DNA of 64,000 bases from Chalara sp. BL73. Taxonomy: Eukaryota; Ascomycota; Leotiomycetes; Helotiales. The stretch covers positions 1 to 64,000 of the forward strand of contig CAKJVC010000163.1 of the NCBI GenBank assembly GCA_918026815.1. The letters run 5' to 3'. The notes under the pieces were generated by a model. That model ran no database searches. It was not told where the DNA came from and saw only the letters and a program-made list of their open reading frames with translations. Shown here piece after piece: positions 43,228 to 55,858 of this stretch. Numbering within the stretch: the first letter of the stretch is position 1; every line of letters starts with the position of its first letter. The position numbers and the translations under genes were made by a program.

Positions 43228-46200
43228 TCAGTACCCCATTGAGAACAAGTCACTTTCAAACTCAAACGGCTTCCCGAAATCTTGTTTTGTATCATCCCAT
43301 GTCGAATAATTCACCATTGCCTCATCCTCCGCCAATGGAATCGTCATATCGTCATTGCCAAAATCGAAGTTATCTAGACTTGTTGAAGCGCCCCCTAGAG
43401 CATCAAGTTCGGAGGCACCAAACGGCATCCACGTCTCGTCGAACGACAGATCGAGGCTGATATCTAGGTTGACACCATCCGAAATATCGCTGACATCTGT
43501 GGTAGTTGTGGAATTGCTTTCAGGTGATTCATTGGGTGTGATAGAGCGATAGACATTCATGTCGCTTATGCTACCACCCGCAGCAGAATCGTAGTTAACG
43601 AAGGTGGAAAAGAGGTCTTGAGGATCAATGGTGGCCGTACTCCATGATGATTCCATTGGTGCAACTGCCTGGGATTGAGGCTTCGTTTGATCGGGCTTCT
43701 GCATGGGCTTGCCTCCAGTTGAGCTTGGCGCGCGCATCATTGAGTCTTGTCGGCTCATAGGAGTGCCAGCCTTGATCGGCGTCTGTCCTTGCTTCGAGTC
43801 CGCCTTGATCATCTTCTCGCCACCATTAGCCTTAGTTTGACCTTCCGCATCCAAACCCAATACTGCAGCAAGATTCTCTTGCACATATTTGGTAGGATCC
43901 GCGAGCGGCCTAACATGCTCCTCTTGTCTATGTCGATCCAAAGCTTCCTGGGTCTCAAAACCAGTATTGTGGCGTTCGCAATCGGGTTCCGAGCAGCATA
44001 GCAAAGGCTTCGCTGGGGGCTTCTCGACAGTGCTTTGTCTCTTCATCTCTGGAGATAGCGCCTTGCTCAGGAGAGGTGAGGCATTCGAGCCCGGAGTTCC
44101 CAGACCGCTCGGAGTGCCGTCAGGGCCTTTCTGCCTTTTCCTTGGTGGAATCTTCAAATCCTTTTGAGTGACGGTGTGTGCATTTCCATTATATACTGGT
44201 GCGCCTGCGCCATGTGGCGACACGGCCCCAAATTGGAACGGCGCATGCGTTGAGGTTGGAGCGGCAGGAGGTTGACCCCCACGACTTGCCGATCTTTGAT
44301 GCATCTTATTCAATTGCTGCTGCTGTTGTTGTAGGTTTGCTGCATTCAGTGGTGTAGGAGGCAGGGCTTGAGCGGTTTGAGTATTGGCAGCAGGTGAAGG
44401 ATGTGCTTGACTTGAATTGGTCTTTTTCATGTCAGGTGCCGCCATAGTCTTCAAATCCTCTACCATGCTGGCAAGCACCTGTTTGCCTTGCTCAAGATCA
44501 TTTAGACTCATCGACAAGGTCTCCTTAACTTCTATAAACTTTTCATCCTTGAATTGTCTCTTTATGCGAAATTGCTATGCAAGATTAGTCTCATTCTATC
44601 TGTGTAATCAAATTACTCACCAAGCGGTAGAAGAGTCTGGCGCGATTGTCATCCCGTGTAGATTGATACCACTTGCTCATTGACCTTGCCATACCATTCA
44701 TCGGGTTCAGCAAGCTCTTTAGGCCGTTGATGATCCTTGTTTTAGAGTTCGCATCCATCGGAACGTCAGGATACGTCTGCGCCTTTTGACCTTCTTCAGT
44801 GGCGAGTTGTTTAAGCTTATACATCATCATGGCGACCTCGTACTTCTTCTGCTGCTCAGGAGGAAGTTTTGCTAAATCTTCTGGTGACATGTTCGCACGC
44901 ATTTGCTGTTGAGGAATGCCAGGCTTCTGTATTGGATTCTGTTGCGGAGTTCGTTGGGAAGCAGCGTTCGGATTTGGTACTTCCACCACATCTTCGCTGC
45001 TTTGTCGCTTCAGGTTATTCTTGGGCGGCTCAGCTGGCGAAGAGTTGGGCGGGTTTCCTCGACCGGCTTGGGCGGGGCGATTCGCACGACTAGGTGCAGG
45101 CGTGGGAACCACGGGCTCTGGTGCGGGCTGCGGTTTTTGCAGAGCCATTTGTCCAGGAATATTCTGACCTCCTGGTTGAGCCTGGCCTGGAGGCATGCCA
45201 GGACGTGGTTGTTGACCATTCATCTGTGCCATCGCCATATGCTGCTGCTGCTGCATCAGGTGGTTTTGCCTCATCGTTTGCTGTTGATATTGCTGCATGC
45301 GATTCTTCATGATAAGGTTGCGGATCTGATCATCTGTCGCACCGGCCATGTTCGGATTCCCGTTCCTGATGTTGTGTATATCCTGGGGGGTTACTTGGGG
45401 TAATCCCCCTTGAGGCATATTCATATTTGGCATCTGCATCGGATTGCCCATGTTAGCAACAGGCGCCATGCCTGGAGGCAAGACAGATGGGACCTAATGA
45501 AATTTACGTTAGTTTCGCATATTCGAATAAAAGTAATTGCTATATCATGAACGCTTTACTCTGAAGACATCTAGAATGTGAATGTCCAGCTATGCCCAAA
45601 GAATAATATGTGTCTATGCAAGATTGTGGAAAAGATGGGCTTCAATGTTAACTTACACCAGCCGGCACGACTCCTCCTGGTGGACCTTGGCCGCCATTAA
45701 GACGACTTCGCATGATAGTGCTGTAGTGCATTCTCTGCAGGTTGGTCACGATCGCTAGACTGTCCGGGGGAAGTCCTTGAGAAGAATGCTGTACCCAGTT
45801 CTTCACCTGACCCCATTTCTTAAGTTCTTGTGGAATACCTCTGGGCATATGCGGATGTGTAATGATTGCTGGTGGGATATCCATACCGTCCATCTGCTGC
45901 ATGGCGCGCGGATCTATGGCGCCTATCTGGCCTGGCGGCCGCTGCTGTAGAGGATTAGGGTTGCTGTTGCGTGCTATTTGCTGCCGAAGCATCATCTGTT
46001 GCGCTTGCGTCATTCCATTCATTAGTTGAGGAGGTGGTTGTGCACCAGGATTTGCCATCAAAAACTGATTAATAGCATTCTGAGGATTGAATTGGGCCTG
46101 CGGCATTGGTTGACCGGGGCGCATTTGACCATTAGGCATTGCACCTGGAGGCCGTCCAGCCTGCTGCGCTGCAGCAGCAGCTGCTGCGGCTTGCCGCCGC

Positions 46201-47977
46201 TGGTTGTATTGACCTAGGACCTGTTCTATTCGCTCCGGTGGGATTGCAGCCATCTTCTGCTGTAACTCTGGCGGCATGGTATTCAGAACCATCTGCTGTT
46301 GTGGCGTTCGCGGATATCCTTGTGGAAACCTGGGATCCTGCGGTTGTCCAAACGGTGGATTTGGAATACCTTGAGGCAATTCCGCTTGATTCATTGGCCC
46401 TGGCGTTCTAAGAGGAGTGTTAAGTGTCTCCATTGCCGGACTTCGCAGAGGAGGCATGGGCCCAGATATTCCACCTGGCTGCCCTTGGAGACCCATCTGA
46501 GCTTTGTTCTGAGCGTTAACGCGAGCTGCCTGCTGCGATTGCTGCTGCTGTTGCTGTTGCAATCTTGCCTGTTGAGCATTGAATATCTGTTGACGCTGTG
46601 CGTTAGCATTTGCGCCAGCTTGCTGATTGTTCATATTCATTTGCGCAGCCATGCCCGGTTGGGGTGTCGCGTTCCGCTGGGCATTACTCATGGGAACTAC
46701 CATCTGCCCAGCTTGCTCAGCCATTAGACCTTGTTGCTGCTGATCGATCATACTGCCTGCAAAGAAGTCAGGATTGCCCGGTGCTGATGTCGTTGGCTGT
46801 GTTTGGGCATTCATTGGACTCGGGTTTGTTGAGCGCTGCTGCTGCATTGGTGGTGCAGTTGCTTGGATATTTTGGCCTTGCTGCTCAGAAATCATTCTTT
46901 GGGGCTGTTGGCCTTGCTGGACCTGATTCTGAGCCATTTGTCTCCTGTAGTTTGCAGTAGCCTGTTGCTTATAGTACAATCGCAAGGGGTCGATATTGTT
47001 GGCTGCATAGTTATTCGCCGTTGTAGGATCCATCCGGCTTCTAAGTTGATTTCTGAGATTGTTCTTTTCTTCCTCAGAGGTTCTAGTCATGATCTTCTCA
47101 ACCATGGCATTTACTTGTGCCTCAGCAGCTGCGTTGAGACCCATGTTCGGTCTCTGAGGACCATTCTGTGCCTGTTGTTGGGCTTGCATCGCCATTTGGA
47201 ATTGCTGTTGTTGATTTGGCGTCATGTTCTGGGGCATGCCCTGATTCGGCATTCCCATTCCCATTTGAGGATTCTGCCCTGGAATCGGAGTCGCGGTCAT
47301 CTGGTGTTGCAGCTGGTGGAATCCTTGTTGCATCGGGACTTGACCTTGGCCTTGACCTTGACCTCCATTTTGGTTCATCATCATCTGCTGCTGCTGTGCT
47401 GCAGCCTGTTGCGCTTGTGCTTGCATTCGTGCCTGATCGTTGATTGACTGCTGCATGTTGGGCTGATTCCGATTGCGTCGCTCCAGCAGCTGCTGCATCT
47501 TTAAGGCAGACTCTTGCTTATATGATTCCTAGATCGTGTATTAGAAATGGGACGGACGAAGGGTGGTTCCACTCCGTACCTTATCGACGGACTTTTCAAA
47601 GATTTCTCGTTCAAACTTGACGCCTATCTCAATCATCTTCTCAATGTTGGGAGCATTTGGGCCATGGCTAATTAGTCGCAGATTACCGATTCTAGCACAT
47701 CCGTTAGTAGTGTCCGTTGATATCCACATTCCGACTTTCGTCGTGCCCAAAAGGCTAATCGGAGGGTCACCCACATGTTCATGATCAATGCAATCCGTTC
47801 TTGTACCAGCACTTGAGCCCGCCAGCCCTCGAGCGGTCCCGTATGCTGATGCAGCGCATTGTATATCATCTGCTGCATTTGTCCCGCAACCGGGTTCCCT
47901 TGGGGCCTCTGCTGCTGCCGCTGCTGATCCATCATCTGGCCGGGCATATTCATCTGACCCTGGAAGTTGCCCGCCAT
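43228..47977 (-). CDS. med15: Mediator complex subunit 15 (1468 aa)
   Basis: Five exons: complement of 43228-44574, 44621-45493, 45657-47528, 47580-47691 and 47775-47977. After a Gln-rich start, residues about 30-105 form the KIX-type activator-binding domain: QQMIYNALHQHTGPLEGWRA, then after the first intron IGNLRLISHGPNAPNIEKMI and FEREIFEKSVDKESYKQES. A very long Gln/Asn/Met/Pro-rich middle follows. Exon junction FYRLQFRIKRQFKDEKFIEV is well conserved in appearance. Near residue 1213 a C2H2-like cluster (LLCCSEPDCERHNTGF...HRQEEH) is seen. The acidic C-terminus ends FSMGY. In the nucleus Med15 sits in the Mediator tail and binds transcription activators, passing signals to RNA polymerase II. 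Splice phases agree throughout. Confidence 0.88.
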
Positions 47978-49066
47978 CTTCTAGAATCCCCCGTGCGAAA
48001 GCACCACCGCACTTGATTTCCCAATGAATGTTGGTCTTAGGCAAGCCGCCGACCTTTGGTGAAGTTTCGTCGTTGCAGAATCGCGCGTATCGTAAATCGT
48101 GAGACAGCGTTAAATCGTCGAGTGAAGTCAAATCCAAGTTTGCGGGATAAGGAAAGAAACAAGAGGTCCGGTACCAACAATAGGCACAGAGCCGTCAACT
48201 GGCCTGCAACCTGCCTATGTCCTGGTGTTCGATATCCACATGGAGCTAGACCGTGTGTACCGCGAGAATTGTGCTATTGGAGATCGCCCAGTTGTTTGCG
48301 GCGCCGTCGTCAAAGATTGGAGCTGGATCGGGATATCGTCGTGCACACAGCGATGCTGGCGAAAGTTTTGGTATAGTGTGTACAGAGAGCGGGTTCAGGG
48401 AAGCCACGACGACTCTATAGCTGTTGAATAATATTAGGGTCAGGGTCGAGATGAACGAAATGTGTGACGCGGAAATGTGGAGAGGGTTTTGGGGTAGTCC
48501 AAGCGGCGTTGTGCTCTAAAAAGACGAGTCCCAAACACTTGCGAGCGAATTTGCGACACTGGTACCAAGGCTGTAACAACGAGCAACACAACCACCTGCT
48601 GATTATTACGGTATTTTTGCGGAGGGATAACACAGCGAAGAATGCGAAAAATAAAGAATGATTCGAAAAAGGAGCGATATGCTGTGAGTGAGCAGATGAC
48701 AGCAGAGTGGTTTGGTGACAGGGTGAGCGGAGCAGCTGGGTGCGTGATTGTGGTTGATTTCCGTCTCTCCCTTTTTTAGCTTCGCGGATGTGGATGAGAG
48801 GTATGTGGTTGGTTGGCGGAAGGAGTGAACACTGGATTTAAGTTTCGAGTTTGGTGGAGGAGGAGGATGAGTAGTAATTCACGATAGTATGCCAGTAGTG
48901 GTAGCAGTAGTAGTAGTAATAGTAGTAGTAGGAAGAGTAACGACAACAACAACCGCATCAGCCATCAGCATCAGCATCAGCAGGTAGGGCAGTGGTAGAT
49001 GGTACAGGAAATGTTAGGGTTTAGTGTCTACAGTTTCTGTAGGGTAAAGAAGGTAGGGTAGGGGTA

Positions 49067-49085
49067 GGGGGGGGGGGGGGGGGGG
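49067..49085 (+). repeat. Run of 19 G preceded by GGGTA-like motifs
   Basis: The approach reads AGGTAGGGTAGGGGTA and runs straight into the G tract, an arrangement with strong G-quadruplex potential on the plus strand. It lies about 1.1 kb upstream of the Med15 start. Confidence 0.9.
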
Positions 49086-49160
49086 AAGAGGGAAGAAGTG
49101 TGGGAGGGCCAGCGGTAGTGGACTCTTACTTAGTTGAAGCGGTAGGGCCAGGGGTGCCAG

Positions 49161-49200
49161 AGAGAGCCAGAGAGAGCCAGAGAGGGCCAGAGAGAGCCAT
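49161..49200 (+). repeat. 10-bp tandem repeat, four copies
   Basis: Four adjoining copies of AGAGAGCCAG, the third with one change (AGAGGGCCAG) and the last ending in T. No function evident. Confidence 0.85.
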
Positions 49201-50755
49201 AGTCAGGGATCATTAGTGGTTGCTGCAAGTTTAGCGGCACACCTACTCGAACCACCTGGCATGGGCATGGCTGTGTGAGGGGCTGTACCTGACCAGAATA
49301 AACCTGAAAAAAAAGGTCAGCTGGAGGCTGCTGTAGAGGAAAGGTCGAAAAATCAATGGGAAAAAAATAAAATAAAACAATAAGATGAGACGACCAAAGA
49401 GCGATAAAAAGGTATTTATTTGATCGTATCATCCATTTCCCCAGTATTTGTTTTGTGGGGTAGTGCTTGCAGTGCTGCTGGTAGTGGTGGTGGTGGATTT
49501 TCATTGTATTTTGCTACTATGGTAAAATGGATATTTGGTACGGTACTGTACTACTCTACATACATTAGGTGCTGTCCCAGGACTGTATCAATCCAATCTT
49601 CACACCGACCCAAGCCAGCAGAGCCAAGCGGGACTCCGTCCTGACATGTTTAGGTTATGCTGGGCGATCCAAAGGCGCCTCACTGGGAGCTTGGCACCTC
49701 GCAGCTATCTTCGTCCTGTCACTCGACTGCTGAGAAAAGCTCAGCTGTGTTCGACCTTAACGAACAAACAAACAACCAACAACTCATCGCTGTCATCAAG
49801 CGGTGGCAGTCACAGTCACATTGTCAGGTAGACATCAGGTAGACATTGCGATTACTCGTCAACCCCGTCAGGCAAAAAAAAAAGTCACGCCGAGCAGCAA
49901 TCCTCATGTCGAGGCACACAACTCACTCAGTCGCCCTGGATGCTAGGGAATATTCGTCCAATCATGGGCCACGCCGACTGGACAGGAGACGGTCTCAGTT
50001 TGGAATTAGTCACAGCCCGGACGATGGACAACAGCGAGAGCGAGAGAGCCGACGCAGAAGGCGAGCTCAAGGGGGGGTTTAGCAGTCAGAATAGACCGAT
50101 GGGCCTCGATATTGTCAAGCACGCACATGTTCGGGGGGGAGGGAGGGAGGATTACCATACCATATGCCTCTAAAGGCGAAAGAGCAAAAATGAGCAAAAG
50201 ACTCAAAAGGAGAAGGAGAAGGAGAGCCAAAGCTCCCCCATCAATTAAACGCGTACAACGAGATTGGCCGCCCAATGCTTTACTTGACATATCAGCGACA
50301 CATATTCTCCGCTGCAGCTGCCGGCGTCTAATCTGTTTGTCGCAATCCAATCTGCGGCGGGCGGCGGCGGCGACTTTTGATTGAACCCGCTCTAACCTTA
50401 TTCTAACGAACCAAAACACCAACGACCTGGAGGAAAAAGGAGAAAGAAAAAAGAAGGATTTCCAACGAGGAATATAATTACAATATATACAGCACAATCC
50501 AGTACAGTGTCACGATTCCTTCCCTTTTTTTCTTCCTTTCTCTTATTCTTTCATCCTCTTCCTCTTCTTCATCGGTCAAGATCTTGTTAGGCTCGCCACC
50601 CGCCTTAAACCTTTTTACCCTGGTGCGCCATGGCATGCCATCCCATCCACTAACTTAGATCCCGACCTCGCCTGCTTTCAGGGTCCCGTACTGTACCTTC
50701 AAGGGTAGCCGTGCAGATCATCCCCAAGATGCTTCACAAACCAGACAAACAGCAA

Positions 50756-50779
50756 CCCCCCCCCCCCCCCCCCCCCCCC
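50756..50779 (+). repeat. Run of 24 C
   Basis: An uninterrupted C homopolymer, followed about 40 bases later by an A-rich stretch. Its true length is uncertain in any assembly because homopolymers are error-prone. Confidence 0.9.
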
Positions 50780-53261
50780 TCTTTCATGGGCAGAGGCAGA
50801 GTCCCGTTCCTCAACCAAAAAAAAAAAAGAAAAAGAAAAAAAGAAGAGATTTCATCCACGCATTCCCAAATAGGTGAGACCGTAACAGAAAGCCCAAAAA
50901 ATAACACGAACCATTTTTAATTAATCTCAAATCACAAACTTACTCAATAGCACCGTCCCTCTCTCGTCGGCAACCCTGGCAATAGTTTAATTTTGGGGTC
51001 CGCCAATTCGCCATTGCCATGCCTAAGATGCATGTTGTGGCCCCCTCCTCCCCTCAAAAGAAAAGAAAAATCAGAAAAACCCACCGCAACGCAGCGTCCA
51101 AGCACCCCAAAAAGCAAGCCTCAATTCATACCACTACCCAGATTGGACCGGAGCACAACCGCAATTTTGATGAGACGGTGAAAAAAAAAAAGAGAGGCGG
51201 ACCTGCACTGAGGCGAATCTGGTGGTACAACGTCGGGCGAATCCTTCCCCCATTTCGAGTGTTTTATCCCGATTTGTATGGATGGTGAACCAGCAAGAGG
51301 GTGTGTGACGGCGGGGATAGGAGAGGGAGAAAGAAGAGGTCACCACCTTTCACAGTCCCTGACGTGCTGGCGAGGATGCCGTCATTATACTTCTGTGCAA
51401 CGCTCGATGCGATGCGAACTGCTCTAGCTGAACGGGACCACCGAAAATAGAGAAACTTCAGGCAGCGAGAGACAAGTTCAAAAGAAGGGACCTGAAAAAA
51501 ATGGCTGCCAAGTAAGGCTCTTATTCGACAAGGCTGACCGTTGGCCATTGAGGAAAAGAATCACGTGATTGTTCGACATATTCCCATTTCTGTCTCGAGC
51601 ACATATGTTACACTGGCCACTCTAGCTGAGATACAAGAGGCCGATCCTATCACAAACTGCCAACACTTAATTCCTTTTCATCACCCTCATAACCTTAACC
51701 TTGGCCATTCTTTCAATAAGACCAACAAGGAATACTAAGCCTGAAAGTGTTTCACAACGAAGTTAATATGGACAATTGTGAACAAAGCAGTAACCGTGTC
51801 AAACATCTATTTCTTGGCTAACCGTAGAGACCTACCTACCCTGACCCTGACTTCGAAGCACCAAAAGTGCGCCTCAGTCCCCTTCCTCTAATTCCACGGC
51901 CAACAGCATCGCACCGGAAGGCCTTCCCCGTCCGCAATTCACCAAGCCATAAAGCCATGCCAGGAAAAGAGCCTCCCTTATTTTTCCCTGCTCGGATCAT
52001 CCTCTCCGTCCCTGCAATTACTTACTTACAGCAAAAGCCTTACGACCAAGCGCCTCAATCCGGCAACACCGCATATGACTTTTTCACATCTCCCTCTCTC
52101 CCATCCATGCTATCCAAGAATCCAAACTATCTAATCTAATCCAATCCTCCGCTCGACCCACCTCTTCTCAAACCATAAGAAGAGGGGGGGAAGGGGGGTG
52201 GAAGATATCACCGCAATTCCCTACAACTTCATCTAATCCTCAAATTCCCATCCCAGAAACTCAAGAGAACCCAACCCTAACCTTACGCATAGAGACAGCT
52301 CACTCGCTCGCCCACTCCCTCCCCGCCTCCCTACCCCGAACCAACAACCACCCCCAAATCCAAAGGCAAATCGGGAGCGTACCCCAACCCAGGCCTCACA
52401 AACCACAAACCATCAATCAGTCAGTCAGTCAGTCAATTAATCACAACCGCGTAAGCAAAGCTGAGCCTCAACCTCAAATCTCCCTTTCCCTCCATCAAGG
52501 CCCCTTCCCCCCCCTCCCCTAAAAAGGGTTAAATATCCCCGATTGCCAAGCTTCAAGCTTCAAGTTTCAAGCAGATGGTGAATAAACGGCGGGGGGGAAA
52601 GGCAGATAGAGAGAGAAGAGAGTGTGTGAGAGAGAGAGCGAGCGAGCGAGTGAGCGAGAGTGGGGAAGATAACCATCCGGCGCGTAATATACTCGGCTTA
52701 TTAAACCTCCGGTATTCCTACCTTCCTTCTTGCCTGCCTCTCTGTCTGTCTGCCTGTCTGCCTGCCCCCAACAATTACTACCGCTGCTTTCTTAGTGGGA
52801 AGCATGAGGAGAGGAGGAAAAGGGGGGGGGGAGTGAACCTTTTTTTAAAAAACAAAATTTCTTCTTCTTGTGAGGGAGAAAAAAGAGGAGGAGGAGGAGG
52901 TACTGCGTGATATGGGATTGGGGGGGAAGGGGAAAAAAAGAGTAAGCGTGATGGCAGGGCCGGGGACGAGGACGAGGACGAGGAGGGGGCGGATGGGTGG
53001 TACACGGTTTGGCTATTGGGCGTCTCGTACCGGGGATATTGATATGATCTGATATGATATGTCGTGATTGAGGGGGAAGGATGAGAGGGAAAGTCACGTA
53101 AATAAGCACGCATGAGAGGCGTATATGATATTTTCGTATTTTTGGGGTATCTTGCAAGAGGCATTCTCAAACATGTAGAGCGTTCGCAGCGCTTGCTATC
53201 GTCTCTCTTTCTTCCCAGCCTATTGGTACATACATTTTCAGTATTCCCTCCCCGCACAGAT

Positions 53262-54972
53262 CTATGGCACGGGCTGATATTCACCAACACCAAAGACATC
53301 GTCGTCGATCAGCCGCCGCATCTCCTCCTCGTCTTCCATCCACTGATCTGGGACCGCATCATCATCAGCACCAATCCAGTACGGCGTCTGTGTTCCTGAT
53401 GGCGGTGCGGTGAAGCCCAAAAACCCATCCGTCTCCTTGTAAATATCTTCCTGGATCTCATCTTTGAATCCGTTGAATTCTTCGAACGAATCCCCCTCGC
53501 CGAGTAAAGTTAATGATGGGTTGTGACCAAGGACCTTCTTCGCCATCATATCTTCGATGACTGGCGTGGTAAGACGATGCATTTTGCGTAGATGGATATG
53601 GAGATCATAGTCACGAATGAATCTATGGAGACATTCTGGCATGAAACATGCGATATTGCGTCGCTCGTATGCCGTTCCAGTAAGTTCCTCAAGCATAGAA
53701 GGCTTTGCCTTTTTAGGTCCGGAGTTCTTCTTTCTATTGCTGTTGATTAGGCTCTGCAGCCCCAGATGCGCGGTCCGAATGTGGTCTTCCAGGTTTGCTT
53801 TGGAGTAAAATTGCCTTGCACAGGCATCAAAGCCGTCCCAGTGCGCAATATCCAGCGTAGCAGTGATATCGAAAGACCCGCACACGTAGCGCTGCCCCTC
53901 ATGCGCTGTAGCAATATGCTGATCACGATTCCATTTTTTTGTAAACATCTTCTCGCAGGCGGCGTATGTACAAGGAACATTCTTGCGTTCCTCAAGTGTT
54001 GTTCCGGAATGCTGGGTCTCAACATGTTTCTCGAGCTCCCGCTTGCTTGAGCAGTTCAGGTCACAGAATGGGCAGTTAGCGTGATCTTTCTTAATATGTG
54101 CTTGCAGCTTGGTGTCTGTAGTGAAGCCAAGATGCATAGGAGATCCGTCTAGGTTGACCATATTTGGCTCAAAGCACTCGGGACAGAAGAATTGAGGAAC
54201 GGCATGCACGCGCTCGTTGTGTTTTCGCAAGCCGCCTGCCCCGTCAAACCCAGCATTGCATTGTTGGTTCGTGATCGGATCAACATATAAGCAAGGATAT
54301 GGCGCCAACTCTAAATGATCTGAGCGAATGTGTCGTTGAAGAGTCTGATGTTTCCGGAACGTTTGGTTACATCCTGGATATGATGTGCATACAAATCGGT
54401 TCTTTCCTTCATGTACAGCCTTATGACGGTTCAGTCTGGTAGATGTCAAAAACTTCTTGTCACATCCAGCCCATTGGCATGCATATGATCGCTCGTTTGA
54501 ATGAGATCCCCTGATATGTGCCTTGAGATGCTTATCGTCCATGTATGCCTTGTCACAGCCTTCGTAACTGCAGATAAATGGCCGTTCGTTTGTATGTGAT
54601 CTTAAGTGAGTAGCTAGCCTTGCCGGCCTATTGAATGTTTTGTCACATCCTTCGTATGTACATTTGATAGTTTTGAGTTCGGAAGGGAACTTCTTGCGAG
54701 CTGGACCTGGAGAGAATGGAGTATTTGGGGTTGTCGCTGCTTTGGTTTCGTCATCTGAGAAATCTCCGTCATCCTGGACGTACTCATCTAGGTCATCTTC
54801 ATCCTCGTCGTTCTCGAAAGTTGGATCAATCGCTTCTACGTCATGTTAGCACTTGTTCTATCGATTGCTCGATGCTCATACCCGAAGGAGCAATTGGCTC
54901 ACCGATTCGCATTCGCTTCGTACCAACCTCTATCCCTCCAGTCGCTTTCCTCTTTTTTGAAATGGTTGCCAT
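53262..54972 (-). CDS. Transcription factor IIIA, ten C2H2 fingers (554 aa)
   Basis: Two exons: complement of 53262-54835 and 54882-54972. The 46-nt intron (GTATGA...GCTAAC...GTAG) splits a Glu codon. The N-terminus has a basic patch (SKKRKATGG) and an acidic stretch. Ten C2H2 fingers follow, starting CTYEGCDKTFNRPARLATHL and including the paired CSYEGCDKAY and CQWAGCDKKF fingers; linkers resemble TFIIIA (H-x3-H spacing of 3-5). A long spacer rich in Lys/Asn precedes the last finger (CFMPECLHRF), as in fungal TFIIIA. The tail is acidic. TFIIIA binds the 5S rRNA gene's internal control region and recruits TFIIIC for RNA polymerase III; it also binds 5S rRNA. It is divergent from RPB6. Confidence 0.85.
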
Positions 54973-55252
54973 CCTTAGAATTTTCCAGAGGCGACTGATT
55001 TAAACCTATTACTTTGCTGTCGCCAAAAAAATCCAAGTCCGTGGGTGCGATCGGTCCTACATTAATCCGATGGAATCTTGGCGTGCTAGCCCTGCAAGGC
55101 AAACCTTATTTTTTCTCGAGGCGGCATTAAGGCTGAACCACAAATTTCTTTGACAGAACCTCCTTTCCACCTTCGAGTCCTACTGTACATATTACCAGCA
55201 TACTCAGCTCTTCTCTGCGGTTCCCTTAACCTCCCTAAATATCTACACCATT
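54973..55252. promoter_or_regulatory. Bidirectional promoter between TFIIIA and RPB6
   Basis: Only 280 bp separate the two ATGs, so both core promoters lie here. No clear TATA box. The two products serve transcription of ribosomal components, which makes shared control plausible but unshown. Confidence 0.5.
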
Positions 55253-55858
55253 ATGTCTGACTACGATGGGGATGGAAACGACGGGGGGTAGGTCTAGTCT
55301 GGTTATCATCTACATCACCATATTAACATCACACAGCTTCTCCCCGGGTTACGAAAACGATGAACCTTTTTACGAACCGGAAGAACCACTCGATCCCGAA
55401 AACGAAGATACGCTACATGGTCTGGACGATGTGGAGATTGGAGAGAATCCAGATAAACTCAACGTTGGAGGAGACTCTGCGCGGGAGATCATTCATTCGG
55501 GAGATCCAGCCGCCGCGGCGGCGGGTGGGAGCAGCAAGCAGAAGGATATGAAGATCCCAAAGAACGAGCGGAACACTACACCATACATGACCAAGTATGA
55601 GAGGGCCAGGATTCTGGGAACTAGAGCTTTGCAAATCAGGTAGTTCACCTTGATTTTTGCTTCAAAATATTCTTGCGATAGCTGATAGCTGCAATTTGTA
55701 GTATGAATGCGCCTGTACTGGTCGACACGGAGGGGGCTACCGATCCGCTGCAAATCGCCATCAAGGAGCTGCGGGAGAAGAAGATACCCCTGATCGTGCG
55801 GAGATACATGCCTGATGGCAAGTACGAGGATTGGACTTGCGAGGAACTTTTACTATAA
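55253..55858 (+). CDS. rpb6: RNA polymerase I/II/III shared subunit RPB6 (ABC23; 164 aa)
   Basis: Three exons: 55253-55287, 55337-55639 and 55702-55858, with introns of 49 and 62 nt in matching phases. The acidic N-terminal half ([19 protein letters not shown]) is typical of the family. The conserved C-terminal core reads [20 protein letters not shown], then after the second intron SMNAPVLVD and [20 protein letters not shown], ending [12 protein letters not shown]6 is a small subunit common to all three nuclear polymerases that clamps the largest subunit and helps assembly. Length is close to the yeast protein (155 aa). An Ala-rich insert (DPAAAAAGG) lies before the core. Confidence 0.95.

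Larger units (their letters stand above)
47978..53261. other. 5.3-kb low-complexity intergenic region
   Basis: No gene recognised between the Med15 start and the TFIIIA stop. It is filled with simple sequence: (GTA)n at about 48890-48930, a CAGCAT tract at about 48960-48982, a 19-base G run, four 10-bp direct repeats, a 24-base C run, (TCAG)n at about 52415-52435, (GCGA)n/(GAGA)n around 52605-52660 and CTGT/CTGC repeats near 52725-52765. ORFs here translate to Leu, Ser or Arg homopolymers and are artefacts. It probably holds long 5' leaders and promoters and perhaps non-coding RNA. Confidence 0.55.

Noticed and set aside
46863..47447. Long plus-strand Leu/His-rich ORF opposite Med15
   Set aside because: It is the antisense of CAG/CAA-rich glutamine codons (which read as Leu/Cys) and has no family features.
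47541..48137. 198-aa ORF as an alternative Med15 N-terminus
   Set aside because: Only its last 40 residues are real (exon 2 of Med15); the upstream part is the wrong frame of exon 1 and the intron.
50006..50497. 163-aa minus-strand ORF with a poly-Leu segment
   Set aside because: It is made by GAG/AAG simple sequence on the other strand; composition is unlike a real protein.
52575..53299. Overlapping Arg/Ser/Pro-rich ORFs upstream of the TFIIIA stop
   Set aside because: Simple-sequence artefacts in several frames.
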